From Laccaria trichodermophora (lineage: Eukaryota; Basidiomycota; Agaricomycetes; Agaricales; Hydnangiaceae), in assembly GCA_018417955.1 (NCBI GenBank), contig JACTVC010000018.1, positions 496,001 through 560,000 on the forward strand: a DNA stretch of 64,000 bases, in the 5' to 3' direction. A program made the position numbers and the translations under genes. Positions within the stretch are counted from its first letter, which is position 1. Each line of letters starts with the position of its first letter. The notes beneath the pieces were generated by a model. That model ran no database searches and was not told the origin of the DNA. It worked only from the letters and a program-made list of their open reading frames with translations. Of this stretch, positions 54,001 through 64,000 are shown one piece after another.

Positions 54001-54460
54001 GCCAATTATGTGGAATCACTCGGGACCCTGGTGCCTCCGTTGCCTCCTTTTGCAACCAGTCTTCCAGCATTCCAGGTCTCGGTCTCAGTCTCCCCCTCGA
54101 CCTCTTGCCAGAGCTTGATTTTCGGACCATGTCTCATATCACGGACAGCCAATTATGTGGAATCACCCGGGACCCCAGCGCCTTCGTTGCCTCCTTGTGC
54201 AAGAAAGTAACCAGTCTTCGACCATTCCAGGTCTCGGTTTCGTCCCTCCCCTTGACCTCTTTCTAGAGCTTGGTTTTCGGACTATGTCTCATATCACGGA
54301 CAGCCAATCATGTGGAATCACCCGGGACCCCGGCGCCTTCGTTGCCTCCTTGTGCAAGAAAGTAACCAGTCTTCCACCATTCCCAGTCTCAGTCTCGGTT
54401 TCGGTCCCTCCCCTCGACCTCTTTCCAGAGCTTGGTTTCCGGACCATGTCTCACTGCACT
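54001..54460 (+). repeat. Three tandem copies of a 147-155 bp unit
   Basis: GCCAATTATGTGGAATCAC starts at 54001 and 54148 and, as GCCAATCATG, at 54303. Each unit continues with GGGACCCYGGYGCCTYCGTT, TTCCAGGTCTCGGT-type sequence and a CCATGTCTCATATCACGGAC-like end. Frames through it are not taken as genes. Confidence 0.9.
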
Positions 54461-54539
54461 TTTTCTCCGTCAGTTTATGTTCTCGATAACACGGAGAAAT
54501 CGTGTCAACTCACCCCTCTTCCTATAAGTACCACGTAAT

Positions 54540-55870
54540 GACATGCAGAGAAAAATCAATAGCTCGCAATGGGGACTGGGAGGAAGTTTTGAGGGAGCTG
54601 CCGTCCGCTGGCACTTTTCTAGGTTCTTTTGACTGCTTATACTTGCAGTTTCGCTTGCCGCGGCAGAACACGCGAAGCTTCTTGTCCCAGAGGCGTGAAC
54701 GTTCAACGGCCCTCAGTTCTTGGCTTCATCCTAGAGAGGGGAAGAGTCCTGCTAAAGTGTTTGAGCCGATCCCAAGATGCACATTTGACTGAATGCTGTG
54801 CATGATTGTCCAAGGAGAATAGGCCAGGACATCGACAGCATTATGGGCTTTGTGTTACAGGCGCTTGGCGCTTGAGTTTGTCGGCTGCGTGGATTCCAGG
54901 AAAACCCTGCGTTTTTCCTACGGAAGCCCCCCGCTGCTTCGTGGTTGAAGTAGCAAGGGTTCTCACGCTATATGGAAGAAACCCTCCTGGCGCCCTATCT
55001 TCATGGAAGGTGGACCGTGGTGTTGGCTTGGCCACAAGGGACTTGGAGCACACCAATCCGCTTGTAGCAGAGTTGGTGGACCCATCAAAGTGTTTGAACG
55101 GGACGGGCAGTATCTCCCTATTGTCAAGCTGCCGTGGACGACTAGGAATTTTTGTTTCGATGCCTAACGCTCGCGATCGTGAGCTGGCCGATGTTCAGAT
55201 TGATGGAGGTCAGGATTTTTCCATTGGACGGCTGCTACTCCTCCGTTAAATGGGGTTGCTATCACCTCCTCCCACCTTTCATTGCCCAGCGAACGACTAG
55301 GGAGTCGTGATATAGGCCGGTGACAGTTACGGAATTGACCAGAATTGGCAACAGGGAAGCTCTGTAGTTGTTGAGCATGAGAAAACATGCGAGCCGACCA
55401 GAAGTACTTTAAGTCGGCTGTTGGATCTGGCGGCGCCGATTCACCCAGATTTGTGGAACCTTACGTTGAGGCCACATCGGTTGCTTTCTCTGTCCACAAC
55501 TCTCGGCGGTTCCCTCGCCAGGTCTTCTCCTAGGCGCTTGTACGGATTTTGATTTCTCACCATTTCAGATTTCCTCTACCCTGGACATTCTTGTTCTGGT
55601 AACCTGGACAGGCTGCGCGCCGATCATCAAAATTCGCGATGGACGCACTCCTGAGCTCCATCCAACCCTCTTCAGTCTAAACTGATAAGGAACCGAAAAT
55701 GTAAGATGCATGGCGCGATAAACCCCTTTTTTTCGAGAGGTTTTGAATTTTTATGTTGGCAGACTTGAAACTTATTTTGGTCCCCCCAAACTCCCAAACC
55801 CTGTATGAGCCACCACTTCAATTTCCTTATCAAAGACTCCCCTCCCTCGGTTGTCTGCGGCTCTTTACCC
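54540..55870. other. No recognised gene between repeats and member 3
   Basis: A plus-strand frame of 147 residues (54806-55249) overlaps minus-strand frames; no motif. Parts from about 55430 resemble sequence at the same distance before member 4 (for example GCGCGCCGATC at 55616 and ACGCGCCGATC at 59605), so this is probably part of a duplicated block. Confidence 0.4.
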
Positions 55871-55880
55871 CCAAAGTCGA

Positions 55881-55887
55881 TATAAAT
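55881..55887 (+). promoter_or_regulatory. TATA box of small-protein family member 3
   Basis: TATAAAT, 132 bp before the ATG at 56013, preceded by TACCCCCAAAG. Member 4 has the same heptamer with ACCCCCAAA before it. Confidence 0.6.
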
Positions 55888-56012
55888 CACCTTTTCAGTT
55901 GGACTTTCTTTCTTGATATCAACCGCCCGCCCCTCTCTCCTCCACGGCCGCCGCCTCCGGGCTCCTTGACGCTCTTTCCAAAAAACCTGAAACGTACATT
56001 TCTACACTCACC

Positions 56013-56448
56013 ATGCCACTTTCCCAATGTGTTGTCTTGCCGTCCTTTGGTATTCTCATAAGTACATCGATCACCCTAAATTTCCGACGCGCCCCAAACC
56101 GCGACGACCCAGTCCCCATCTCTGACCCCTTAAATGATTACCTCACGGTAGGCACATCCATGACATACATTTTGCAGGCACTGATGTTGTTTCGTGCCAC
56201 CCTCAGCGTCTGACCGCCCAAACCGTTGGTTGCCCATTTGCTCTCTAGTTCCTTGTTTGACTTCGTTCAGGAGGACCTAGCTGCCGCCCCTTCCAACGGT
56301 GGCGCAAGCAAGGAACTCAAGCTCTGGGTGCGTGTCCTCGCGCTAACCTGAATTTATGATGTACCCCGTACTCATCATCCTGCAGCGACACTTGAAGAAA
56401 ATCTTTCTGAAGGTGAAGGGTATTGGTGGCAAGTTCCTCACTAGCTGA
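56013..56448 (+). CDS. Tandem small-protein family, member 3
   Basis: Four exons: 56013-56147, 56207-56224, 56271-56327, 56386-56448; phase 0; 90 residues. Exon 1 MPLSQCVVLPSFGILISTSI then TLNFRRAPNRDD matches the family. Exon 2 is only 18 bp (RLTAQT) and uses an atypical donor GTTGGT; read past that donor it meets a TAG, so this splice is the weakest call. Exon 3 ends KLW and exon 4 is RHLKKIFLKVKGIGGKFLTS, close to member 4. Sequence downstream (AATGTCTCGTGTTAAACCCA at about 56845) also resembles that after member 4, so a block of several kb was duplicated. Confidence 0.6.
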
Positions 56449-59400
56449 GTAGAGTCTAAGTGCCAAGCTCCGGACACTGCTGGAAGGATGCCTTGATTCG
56501 GTCTAATTGCGTAGCCTTGCACTTATATATCTTGCTCGTGCTCTTGCACGTCGCCTTTGTTTTCATTCTCATTTTGCCTTCTTTTCTTGAAGTCTGCGTA
56601 GTCCGTTGATAGGATACCCACATTGAAGATACATGTCCAATCTTGAAGCAATCCAGCAGCCTTATACACGTATCTCGCAATAAATTGCTACAGGGCATGA
56701 TTTTGTTGAGTACATGAACTTGTATTTATCTTCATCTTTTTGGGGTACATGGTCGAATGTGGTTGCAAGTCGATATCGGTATAATCGGTACCGTGACATT
56801 TGAGGATTCTCACAGGTCTGAACGAAGTGGCAATTATATTTTTGTAATGTCTCGTGTTAAACCCATTTTGTTTAACGTATAACCCCGATAAAGCGCATGG
56901 GGGTGGAGAGGGATGGAACAGGCAGCAGAGGGAAAATGAGCCATAGCCAGAGAATTCGAAGTGCTGGGAGGCAGGCGTGGGGTGAAAAGAAAAGTGCCCG
57001 ATTTCATAACTGAAATCAATTTGCCTGTTCCAGTGATAGATCAAGGACCGGACTTGAGAATAGATTAGGGACCGGACTAGAGAGAAACACCAGGGTTGGA
57101 AAGGTCGAGTTGAAGATGAGAACTCCCTGAGATTCGGGCGTAAGTTACTGACCATTGCCGAATTGTAGTGACTGTATGTACTCACTGACTTAGAGACGTA
57201 CAACGAGGGAGCTCGAAAGCGTTTTGAAGAGTATAGACGGTAAAAATGTTTGAGTGCGTTGTGAGACAGATTCCAACTCCAGGGATCGGAAGTTAGCGTT
57301 CAAAGGAAAAACTTGAGATAAATATTCGTTGTTCCCCGGGCGGCCGGGCCCTCAATGGCTGAATCGTCTGGTGGCCTAAGTAATATTGTAGTCGCAGGTA
57401 TGTCTAGATTGCGGGTTTTCTCGGTAGATTCAGGTGCACCTGCTTGAGCTTGTGTCCACAACTTCAAATTCCCATTTTTCGATTGCAAGAGCAGGCAAAG
57501 CTTGAAGGTTTCGGGGTTCTCTGAGCAAAGTTGAGAAAGAGGGTATTGAGAGAGTCAGAGAGACCAGTATGGGCTTTAGGAGGTGCCAGAAAATCGGACA
57601 TGTAAACATGGCTATTGTTCTTCGCTAATGACGATCGGCACATATGTTCTCTAACGCTGAACGTTGAATTCAAGTTGGACAAGGGTTTGGAGAGTGTCTT
57701 GGCATAAGATGCAACAAGACCGTCATCCACGGCGCATAACGATTTTGACCTTGACTTTGCCGAGGAATTCGTGAAACCCCATGTCAGACAAAGACTCGAA
57801 GAAAGTGAATGAGAAGAGAAATGATGAAGGCAGGCCGTTTAGGAGCAATGAATGGGTCGGAGTTCGGTTCCGGGAGGCAGCGGCCAAGCAGCGGTCTTGA
57901 TGTGGCCTCAACATGACCAAAATTCAGACCGACTGTGTTCCACAACTCCTGCCACAAACGACAAACTCATTGCTCGGGGAGTCGGCACTCAGTGCTCGAG
58001 ATGCATCCACACCATCGAGGTCATTTGGAGGTCTTGGGACACTTTCAAGCGGAACCGTGTCAGGCAAGGGGTTGTGATGATATTAGGTATTGGAGATGAC
58101 CATGACGTGGACGACGGTATGTGCTTATCTCCCTTCTTGAACGCTCTTTCAATTGCTTTCAAGACTTCATCAAAATTCATAAAATTTGCCAGGAAAGAAC
58201 AGTCAATAACGACCTCTTGTGAAAAAGTGGTCAAGTTCTCCCTTCGCTACCAGGTCGAACAGGCGAACCTAAGTCTAACAGCTTTGACAGGCAGTCTGTC
58301 TGTCATTTGGCAGCCCATCAGCGCCCTCTTCGCCCTTTTCCTCTGTTTTGGCGAGAAAACTGAGGTCCTGGCACAAAGCCGCGCGCGGTTCTGAATTTCT
58401 TGATTCAAACCCGCGTTTCCGGCCAGATCTTGATTTCTCCCACATCCTCCATCTACGCTGATATCCTGTCAAGCTCTACTCTTAGCAACGAAGGGCAATA
58501 CACAACTCACCCATTTCCTACGATATGGGCCCGTCACGTGACAGCTTTGGAACCTCAGGAGCGGGACATGATTCACTTTTGAAGCCTTTGGACGTTTGTG
58601 GAAGTCTCAGAACCACTGGTTCCGTCTGAATGAAGGCCAAGCTACGGCGGGAGGCGCTTAGAAAATCATGTTTCTATGTGGCATGGGGCTTCAACTGCAC
58701 AGCGGCCTCTTAAGCTGATCTGCACAGGGCTCATTCAAAGACATGCCGAGGAGTTCGTCCTGAGTGTGTCTGCCCACCTGGAGCACCCCTCTAATCGGCT
58801 TTGTGGAGACCAATCATTGAACTGGTTGAAAGAGGTCTGAAAGTCGAACGCAGCCTCCTGTAGTGGAGAAGGACGGTATGGTGAACTGGGCCAACCCAAG
58901 GAGGTGTCTGGGCGGCGAATGTGCAGTAGTATCCTGCCGCTCACCGCGCGGCAAGCGGAGTCAAATCCCTTGAATGACTTCTCCATGTTCGTGAAGGAGG
59001 CGTGCCAGGCTTTTGCGAACCCGACGTTTCCACACATTCGGCCCTCTGTTCCTGGATGGGACGGCTTCCTATCCAGAGCAGCAAAGGCCTTCATTGACAA
59101 TAGACAGTTGTACGGCTTGCAAAGGGTCCCAAATCCCCAATTGCTGCCTCTTCTAGCAGGGGTTGGAATGCTGTTGCGCCGTGGTGAAATGACTGGGACG
59201 TTCAACTTTGGGGTGCCCTTTCCTCCGCAATCGTCAAAAGACCCTTTTGTAGGCGAGGAAGGAATAGGGACTCAACATTTCTATATGGCTTTATAGGAAT
59301 TTGAGTGTTCCAGTCGAGTCAAAAGCCAGTGAGGAGAGGCTATCGCCACCACCTATTGTCCGGTCCTTGGACGGCAGGTAGTGCACTAGGTGTGGAGGAG

Positions 59401-59770
59401 TTTACAAGTGTCGGGAAGGCTGTAGATTGGCTGTTTGGAGCAGGTACCGCTTGTTCTCACAGAGTTGTGTTTGAGGCGGCAACCGTTAGACGTTGAGCGG
59501 GTTGGGTTTCTCACAACTTTCGGCAGTGCACTCCTGGGCGCTTGGACCCATGGTTACATCTCTTCCCCCCCCGCCAGTCTCTCTCTGACATGCCAGCCCC
59601 CCTACGCGCCGATCGCCGGCATATGGCGAAGGACAAGTTTCTGTGTGGTTCAACCATTTTTGGCCTACAAAGATCCAGGATATCCAGGGACGAAAATTTT
59701 AAACTTCAAGTCAAGGAATTCCAAAGTCGCCGCTGTTTTGACGGCTATTTTGGATCTCTTCACCCCCAAA
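56449..59770. other. No recognised gene between members 3 and 4
   Basis: Frames up to 180 residues on the plus strand (57852-58394, 58904-59296) and the opposite strand (58735-59205) overlap one another, have no known motifs and no clear exons. The plus-strand frame 58904-59296 (SVPGWDGFLSRAAKAFIDNR) is the most protein-like. The right part is similar to the block before member 3. Confidence 0.35.
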
Positions 59771-59777
59771 AATTTCA

Positions 59778-59784
59778 TATAAAT
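59778..59784 (+). promoter_or_regulatory. TATA box of small-protein family member 4
   Basis: TATAAAT, 120 bp before ATG 59898, preceded by CACCCCCAAAAATTTCA; same arrangement as member 3. Confidence 0.6.
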
Positions 59785-59897
59785 TCCCCTGCGTCCTGGA
59801 CCTCCCTTTCCTTATCACACCCACCGCCACCATTCCTACCCCAACGCTCCTTTGCTGCTGCTACAAATTAAAACGTACAGTGTTTCATTCCCTATCT

Positions 59898-60405
59898 ATG
59901 ATGCCTCGCTCGCAGCCGGTTTTGCCATCCTTCACCCTCGCCCTCAGTGGCTCAGTCACCCTCCGCGACTTTCAGCAAGCACGCAACCGGGAAATTCATA
60001 TTCCCATCCATGCTCTGCCTGACGACGAGAACCTCATGGTGCGGCGTGTCCGCGACATACATCTCCCAGCCACTGATTTCCCCGTCATGTCCACAGCGCA
60101 CGGTTGACTTACGGACGGCTCTAGCCCAAGCTTTGATTGTTTACAAGGCTGAATACTATCTGGTAGGTTGCTCCTTCAAGATATCCGTTTTGTAACATCT
60201 CTTTGCTCATTTGATTCTTGTTCAGGACCCAGATGCCGCGTCCTTGTTTGGCGATGCGCAAGAGGAACAACTCGGTTCAAAAGGCGTCTTTTGGGTACGT
60301 GTGTTCGAGGCTGAGGTGTGCGTCATACTCATCATACCACAGCGACGCCTCAAAGTCGTCCTGCTGAAGATCAAGGGCTTTGGAAGCAAACTCTTCACCA
60401 TCTAA
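59898..60405 (+). CDS. Tandem small-protein family, member 4
   Basis: Four exons: 59898-60038, 60097-60162, 60226-60294, 60343-60405; phase 0 with GT-AG introns of 48-63 bp; 112 residues (111 if the second ATG is used). Exon 1 MMPRSQPVLPSFTLALSGSV then TLRDFQQARNREIH; exon 2 RTVDLRTALAQALIVYKAEY; exon 3 DPDAASLFGDAQEEQLGSKG then VFW; exon 4 RRLKVVLLKIKGFGSKLFTI. The C-terminal basic amphipathic helix is the best conserved feature among members 2-4. No signal peptide or known domain. This is the cleanest copy and a good reference for the family. Confidence 0.75.
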
Positions 60406-62568
60406 GTGTCTTCCTGCTTTTGATGCCGAAGCCTTCACATGACCCATCTTGTTGCTCGCTAAACGCTAAACATCTCTTGCACTGTTTTGTCATTGTCAAT
60501 CCCATTATCAACGCTTCGCGGCCTTCTTTTGTATCGTATATATAGCTTTGCAGTATCTGTTGATCAACGCTTCGTTCGCCTTCCTTTGTATTACATATAT
60601 AGCTCTCTCCATGATCTTGATAATTTGGGACACTCACGCAAAATATAGTCGTTCTTGCTCGTATGACAGACAAAATTGAGTGGTTATGATCACACACGGA
60701 AGCAATTGATTCTGTTGCTCTTTGTCTGGACTCTGGGCAAGAGATGACTTTGTTGATCATCCACTCACTTTAGAACTCGTTGTTTCATCGGCTTGATGTA
60801 CGCAGTGGACTGTATCCCGATAGTTTCATAATGGAATTGATAGATCTTCGACGTTGGTCTGATTGCAGTTTGCGTTTGAAAGTTCGCACGAAATCTAGAT
60901 GACGAAGAATGATCATATTTTTGTATCATGTGTAATGTTTTTGTGTTATGTCTCGTGTTGGTTGCCTTTTGTTTAACGTGCACGCATATCAATAAAGCGC
61001 GCGAGTAAGGAAGGAAAGGGAGGGAAGAGGGAGGGAGGGAAGCAAGGGTAAGAGAAAGAGTAAGAAAGGGATGGCGAAGAGCAAGGGTAAAAGTAAGGGA
61101 GGGTGGGTAAGTGTAAGGGTAATGGAGAAGGGTGGCAAGTGTAAGGGTAACGGAGAAGGCTGGAGGAGGTCCGAGGGCGACAAGGGTAAGGGTAAGGGAG
61201 GAGGATGACAAGGAAGGGTAAGAGTAAGGGAGGGAGTGATAGAAGGGTGGAGGGATCGGGAAATTCAGGAAAAGTAGGGCAGAAAGAAAGAAGATGGGGA
61301 TAAGCATGACAGGCAGGGAAGAGCAGGGAAGATAAGGGGTGAGGGATGAAAAGTAGAGAAGGGTAAGATCAGGGGCGGTGTAGATCAGTAAAACGGGTGT
61401 GGGGAGAAAGTGCAGTCCGAAAAGCGGAAAGCGGGAGGAAGAAAAACAAGGAATCAGCGAGCCAGATCGCAGCTAAGGGAGTGATCCGAGTCCAGTGAAG
61501 TTGACCTTGAGAGTCGTTGATGAACCCTGGAACCGGACTTGAAAACGCCGCCAAAGTAGGCCAAGGTGTTCCAATTTGTGCGTCAAGACGCAGGGAAGGA
61601 GTAGGGGAAGGAGAAGCTATACAAGGGGACTGTATAATGGCAGAGGGGGAAAAGAGATGAGAAAGCATGGGCAGGAGACACATTGCCCTATACATACAAG
61701 CGCTGTGGCTGTGCCCACTGGAGTCACCGCGTCAACGTTTATTCTTATGAGCAGTGTATGTGTAGTGACTCGAACGAAGGCAGGAAAGTTCCCAGGCATA
61801 GCCGAATGCCCGCCTCATCGTCGTTGCCATGTGTAGATGGGTCGGTGGGGGTGCTCGTGATCGGGGCAGTCCATGACATTGATACATCGATATGTCGCAA
61901 AGATCGGCATTTCTAAGAAAGAACTCTGGGTGTGCGGGTGAGGTTTCCAAGGCAAGTTTTGGCAGAGAAAGAAACGGGTCGTGAGTGCCAAAGACTTGAA
62001 GTCATCACGTGGGGTAAGATCTACGAAGTGTTGATCTAAAAATGAGAACAAATGATACGATGGTGAGATGGTGGCATTGACCTATTCCACTATGAGAACT
62101 CAAACTTGCCTGATGGAGAGTTCCCACAGGGTGTTGACGTTCCTTGTATGAATCATCAGTGTTGGCTTGCTATGAGAAAGGGTTGGGAGATGCCAAAGTT
62201 GATAATGCTGCATCCTGACGTCCGCTTAAAATGTTCTCATGACTGATGCCAAACGATTACATGGATGTGCACAATGCTGAAAGCTATATATAGTATGTGC
62301 GTTATTCAATATTGCTCAATGTTCGGATGGTATTCCACGCACTGCTTGTCACTTGTTCTGCAAACTGAAAGACAGTCTTTGACACAACTTTGACATTCAG
62401 GCTTGCGTTTCTATGTTGCCAACATTAGTAAACCTTACATAACGTGATCAGCTTCTCAGGAGTCGCACATAGTTGGCACATAGATATTATTCCTGTTCAT
62501 ACAGTTGAGGTCAAAACGAGTGAATTTTGATGTATCACAAACCCACTAAGTACTTTCGAGGAATCATT
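60406..62568. other. No recognised gene; purine-rich run
   Basis: 60560-60620 contains two near copies of TCCTTTGTATTACATATATAG. Between about 61000 and 61350 the plus strand is rich in AAGGGTAAGGG and GGGAGGGA units, giving misleading low-complexity frames on the minus strand. Overlapping frames at 61369-61950 lack motifs. Confidence 0.4.
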
Positions 62569-63969
62569 CTAACCGGACGGTGGCACCTGGCCTTCCACAT
62601 GCGAAACAAGCCTCTCGAGTGCAGTAGCGATGCGGGAGAGGTTAGAATCAATCGAAGTCAACCGTTGAGCGAGGTCTCCAGGAACAGCGAGGTCTCCAGG
62701 AACCTGAGGTTGAGCTGAAGGCGAGGTAGGAGAGACAGGAGAAATGATTGGCTTGGGAGGAATGACCGGCTTGAAATCGTCGAAGGCATCATCCATAACG
62801 ATCTGTTGCACTGGATATGGTTCCAGCTGGGCCAGCTTGACAAATTCCGTAGCATAGCTGATCGGACGCTGCTTGTCCACACTCTCTCCGTACGGAGGGC
62901 ACAACACGTAGCCAAGACACCCGAGTCTTTTCTTCTCCACCGACTTTCCCTCTTTCACCGTGATTTTGAAGGCATAAACTCGGCGGCAAGAGAAGTCGAT
63001 GAGCGCCCATGCTGCCCACTCCCACGTCCCATAGTCCTTCTCCTGTCCAATCTCTAGATCAACCTCTGTCTTCCCAGTTTTCAGTGCCCGATAAACGATT
63101 TTCTCCAGGCGCTTCGTCTCGATCTCATTCCCAGCAATCTTCACCACGCCAGTCCCACCAGCGTCACATTTCTCCACCCGAATACAGTTGCGCTGAAGGA
63201 TAACTGGGTCATCAAAGAAGAACTCCCCGATATCGTTGGCACCAGCTTTGTTGAAAGGGTATGGCTTGAAGACATATTCAAGCACCAGGGAACACTCCTC
63301 GCCCTCGATGTCTTCTAGAATGATTTTAATCCGGATGGGCCTATGACGTGCAACGATAGCGCGGTTCCACCATTTGACATCGAGCTTCACATCTTCCTCG
63401 GACCTCGGCACAGCGGCTTCAAATTTTAAAGACCATGATTGGCGTGGTTCTATAGTGATAGGCAGCTCTGCACGATCTGTGAGTTTGAGGGCCTCACAAG
63501 GGTTGTAAGTGGGATCCCCAACTAAGCGATAGGAAGCGGAGGCAGAGGCGATAGTGATGGGGTTGTTCGAAGCCGCAGCGTTATTATTAAACACGGACAC
63601 GACGCCTTGAAAGTAATCCACCTTCGAGCTCGCTAGTTCTGGATTGGCTTTCAGTGGTGGGTCCGACATCGTTTTAAGAATTACGCGGAGGGCCGGAGAC
63701 GTTTTGGTCTTGAAGTTGGTACGGGGAGGGCGAATCTGGATGTCGCTGATCTCTGGTCCTACTCGGATGGTAGCAGGGAGAATGTAGGGTGAGGCGGGTG
63801 TGTACGATCGCATCCCTCCTTCGGAAAGAGTCAAAATGTCGCCTGACTTCGTTCCCTTGGCCATGTCAATGGGACAAACCCGGACATATGGGTTCGTCGA
63901 TGTAGCAGACTTGGCTGTGAGCCGGACACCCGTGATCTTACCGGAAACAGATAGGATCCATTCGGCCAT
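62569..63969 (-). CDS. Unknown 466-residue protein
   Basis: A single open exon from ATG 63969 to the stop at 62569. The N-terminal 240 residues look beta-rich (for example MAEWILSVSGKITGVRLTAK, ISDIQIRPPR, SWSLKFEAAVPRSEEDVKLD), then a mixed region with a tryptophan cluster YGTWEWAAWALIDF, then a Pro/Ser-rich linker (VIPPKPIISPVSPTSPS) and a C-terminal coiled-coil-like segment LAQRLTSIDSNLSRIATALE. No signal peptide or membrane segment. The repeat VPGDLAVPGDLA comes from a small tandem duplication. No family recognised; frame integrity over this length supports a real gene. Confidence 0.75.
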   Translation of the reverse strand: MAEWILSVSGKITGVRLTAKSATSTNPYVRVCPIDMAKGTKSGDILTLSEGGMRSYTPASPYILPATIRVGPEISDIQIRPPRTNFKTKTSPALRVILKTMSDPPLKANPELASSKVDYFQGVVSVFNNNAAASNNPITIASASASYRLVGDPTYNPCEALKLTDRAELPITIEPRQSWSLKFEAAVPRSEEDVKLDVKWWNRAIVARHRPIRIKIILEDIEGEECSLVLEYVFKPYPFNKAGANDIGEFFFDDPVILQRNCIRVEKCDAGGTGVVKIAGNEIETKRLEKIVYRALKTGKTEVDLEIGQEKDYGTWEWAAWALIDFSCRRVYAFKITVKEGKSVEKKRLGCLGYVLCPPYGESVDKQRPISYATEFVKLAQLEPYPVQQIVMDDAFDDFKPVIPPKPIISPVSPTSPSAQPQVPGDLAVPGDLAQRLTSIDSNLSRIATALERLVSHVEGQVPPSG

Positions 63970-64000
63970 GGCAAACTCACTCTCGCTGGTTGAGGTTCGA

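Noticed and set aside
60765..61307. A 180-residue minus-strand frame with hydrophobic Leu/Pro/Ser repeats, considered as a membrane protein
   Set aside because: The composition comes from a GGGTAAGGGA-type low-complexity run.
1..64000. CRISPR arrays, bacterial operons or ribosome-binding sites
   Set aside because: None seen; spliceosomal introns and gene families show a eukaryotic, fungal sequence.

Overview
The window looks like accessory chromatin of an agaricomycete (mushroom-forming basidiomycete). The evidence is genes with several 48-63 bp GT-AG introns, an NB-ARC protein with kinesin-light-chain-type TPRs, several F-box genes, Ty3/gypsy DNA, and decayed copies of housekeeping genes. 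Genus cannot be read from the sequence. Most of the window is repeats, duplications and pseudogenes; about ten genes appear intact. Layout. 1-8 kb is a nest of transposons: a Ty3/gypsy element on the minus strand (it runs off the left edge, with one LTR at 5184-5438) carries a 1.9 kb hAT-like non-autonomous element. A second element of that family and a truncated third one interrupt a cysteine-rich gene. Both complete elements have exact 8-bp target-site duplications and the same order of internal modules. 8.4-10.7 kb holds a broken gene built on 33-residue repeats, then a pyrimidine-rich satellite. 11.4-15.2 kb is an NB-ARC/TPR gene with 14 TPRs and several lesions. 16.9-21.8 kb holds a 5' fragment of a mitochondrial ribosomal protein uS7 gene, a small gene with an apparent one-base frameshift, a 5'-truncated Hel2/ZNF598-like ubiquitin-ligase pseudogene with a piece of a Pumilio gene inside it, and an intact uS7m gene. 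22-31 kb is a direct duplication of roughly 4 kb carrying two intact F-box/WD-like genes, each next to a decayed intron-rich gene; between the copies are an F-box fragment and a small intact gene. 34.2-34.9 kb is a small coiled-coil gene split by a poly(A)-tailed retroposon. 35.2-41 kb holds a dead mitochondrial SUV3 helicase and an intact coiled-coil gene, flanked by inverted copies of one unidentified sequence. 41.3-44.6 kb has a third copy of the decayed gene and an intact F-box gene. 47.7-60.4 kb carries four diverged but apparently intact four-exon genes for 90-124 residue proteins, with the same exon plan and a TATA-like box 120-138 bp before each ATG. An intact 466-residue protein gene of unknown function closes the window. 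How the parts relate. The intact genes do not form an obvious pathway. The main theme is turnover: DNA-level duplication (introns kept) followed by decay, with DNA transposons and retroposons inserting into the copies. The two least conventional items are the modular hAT-like family at 0.3-7.8 kb and the tandem small-protein family at 47.7-60.4 kb. All family assignments rest on reading motifs by eye; no database search was done.
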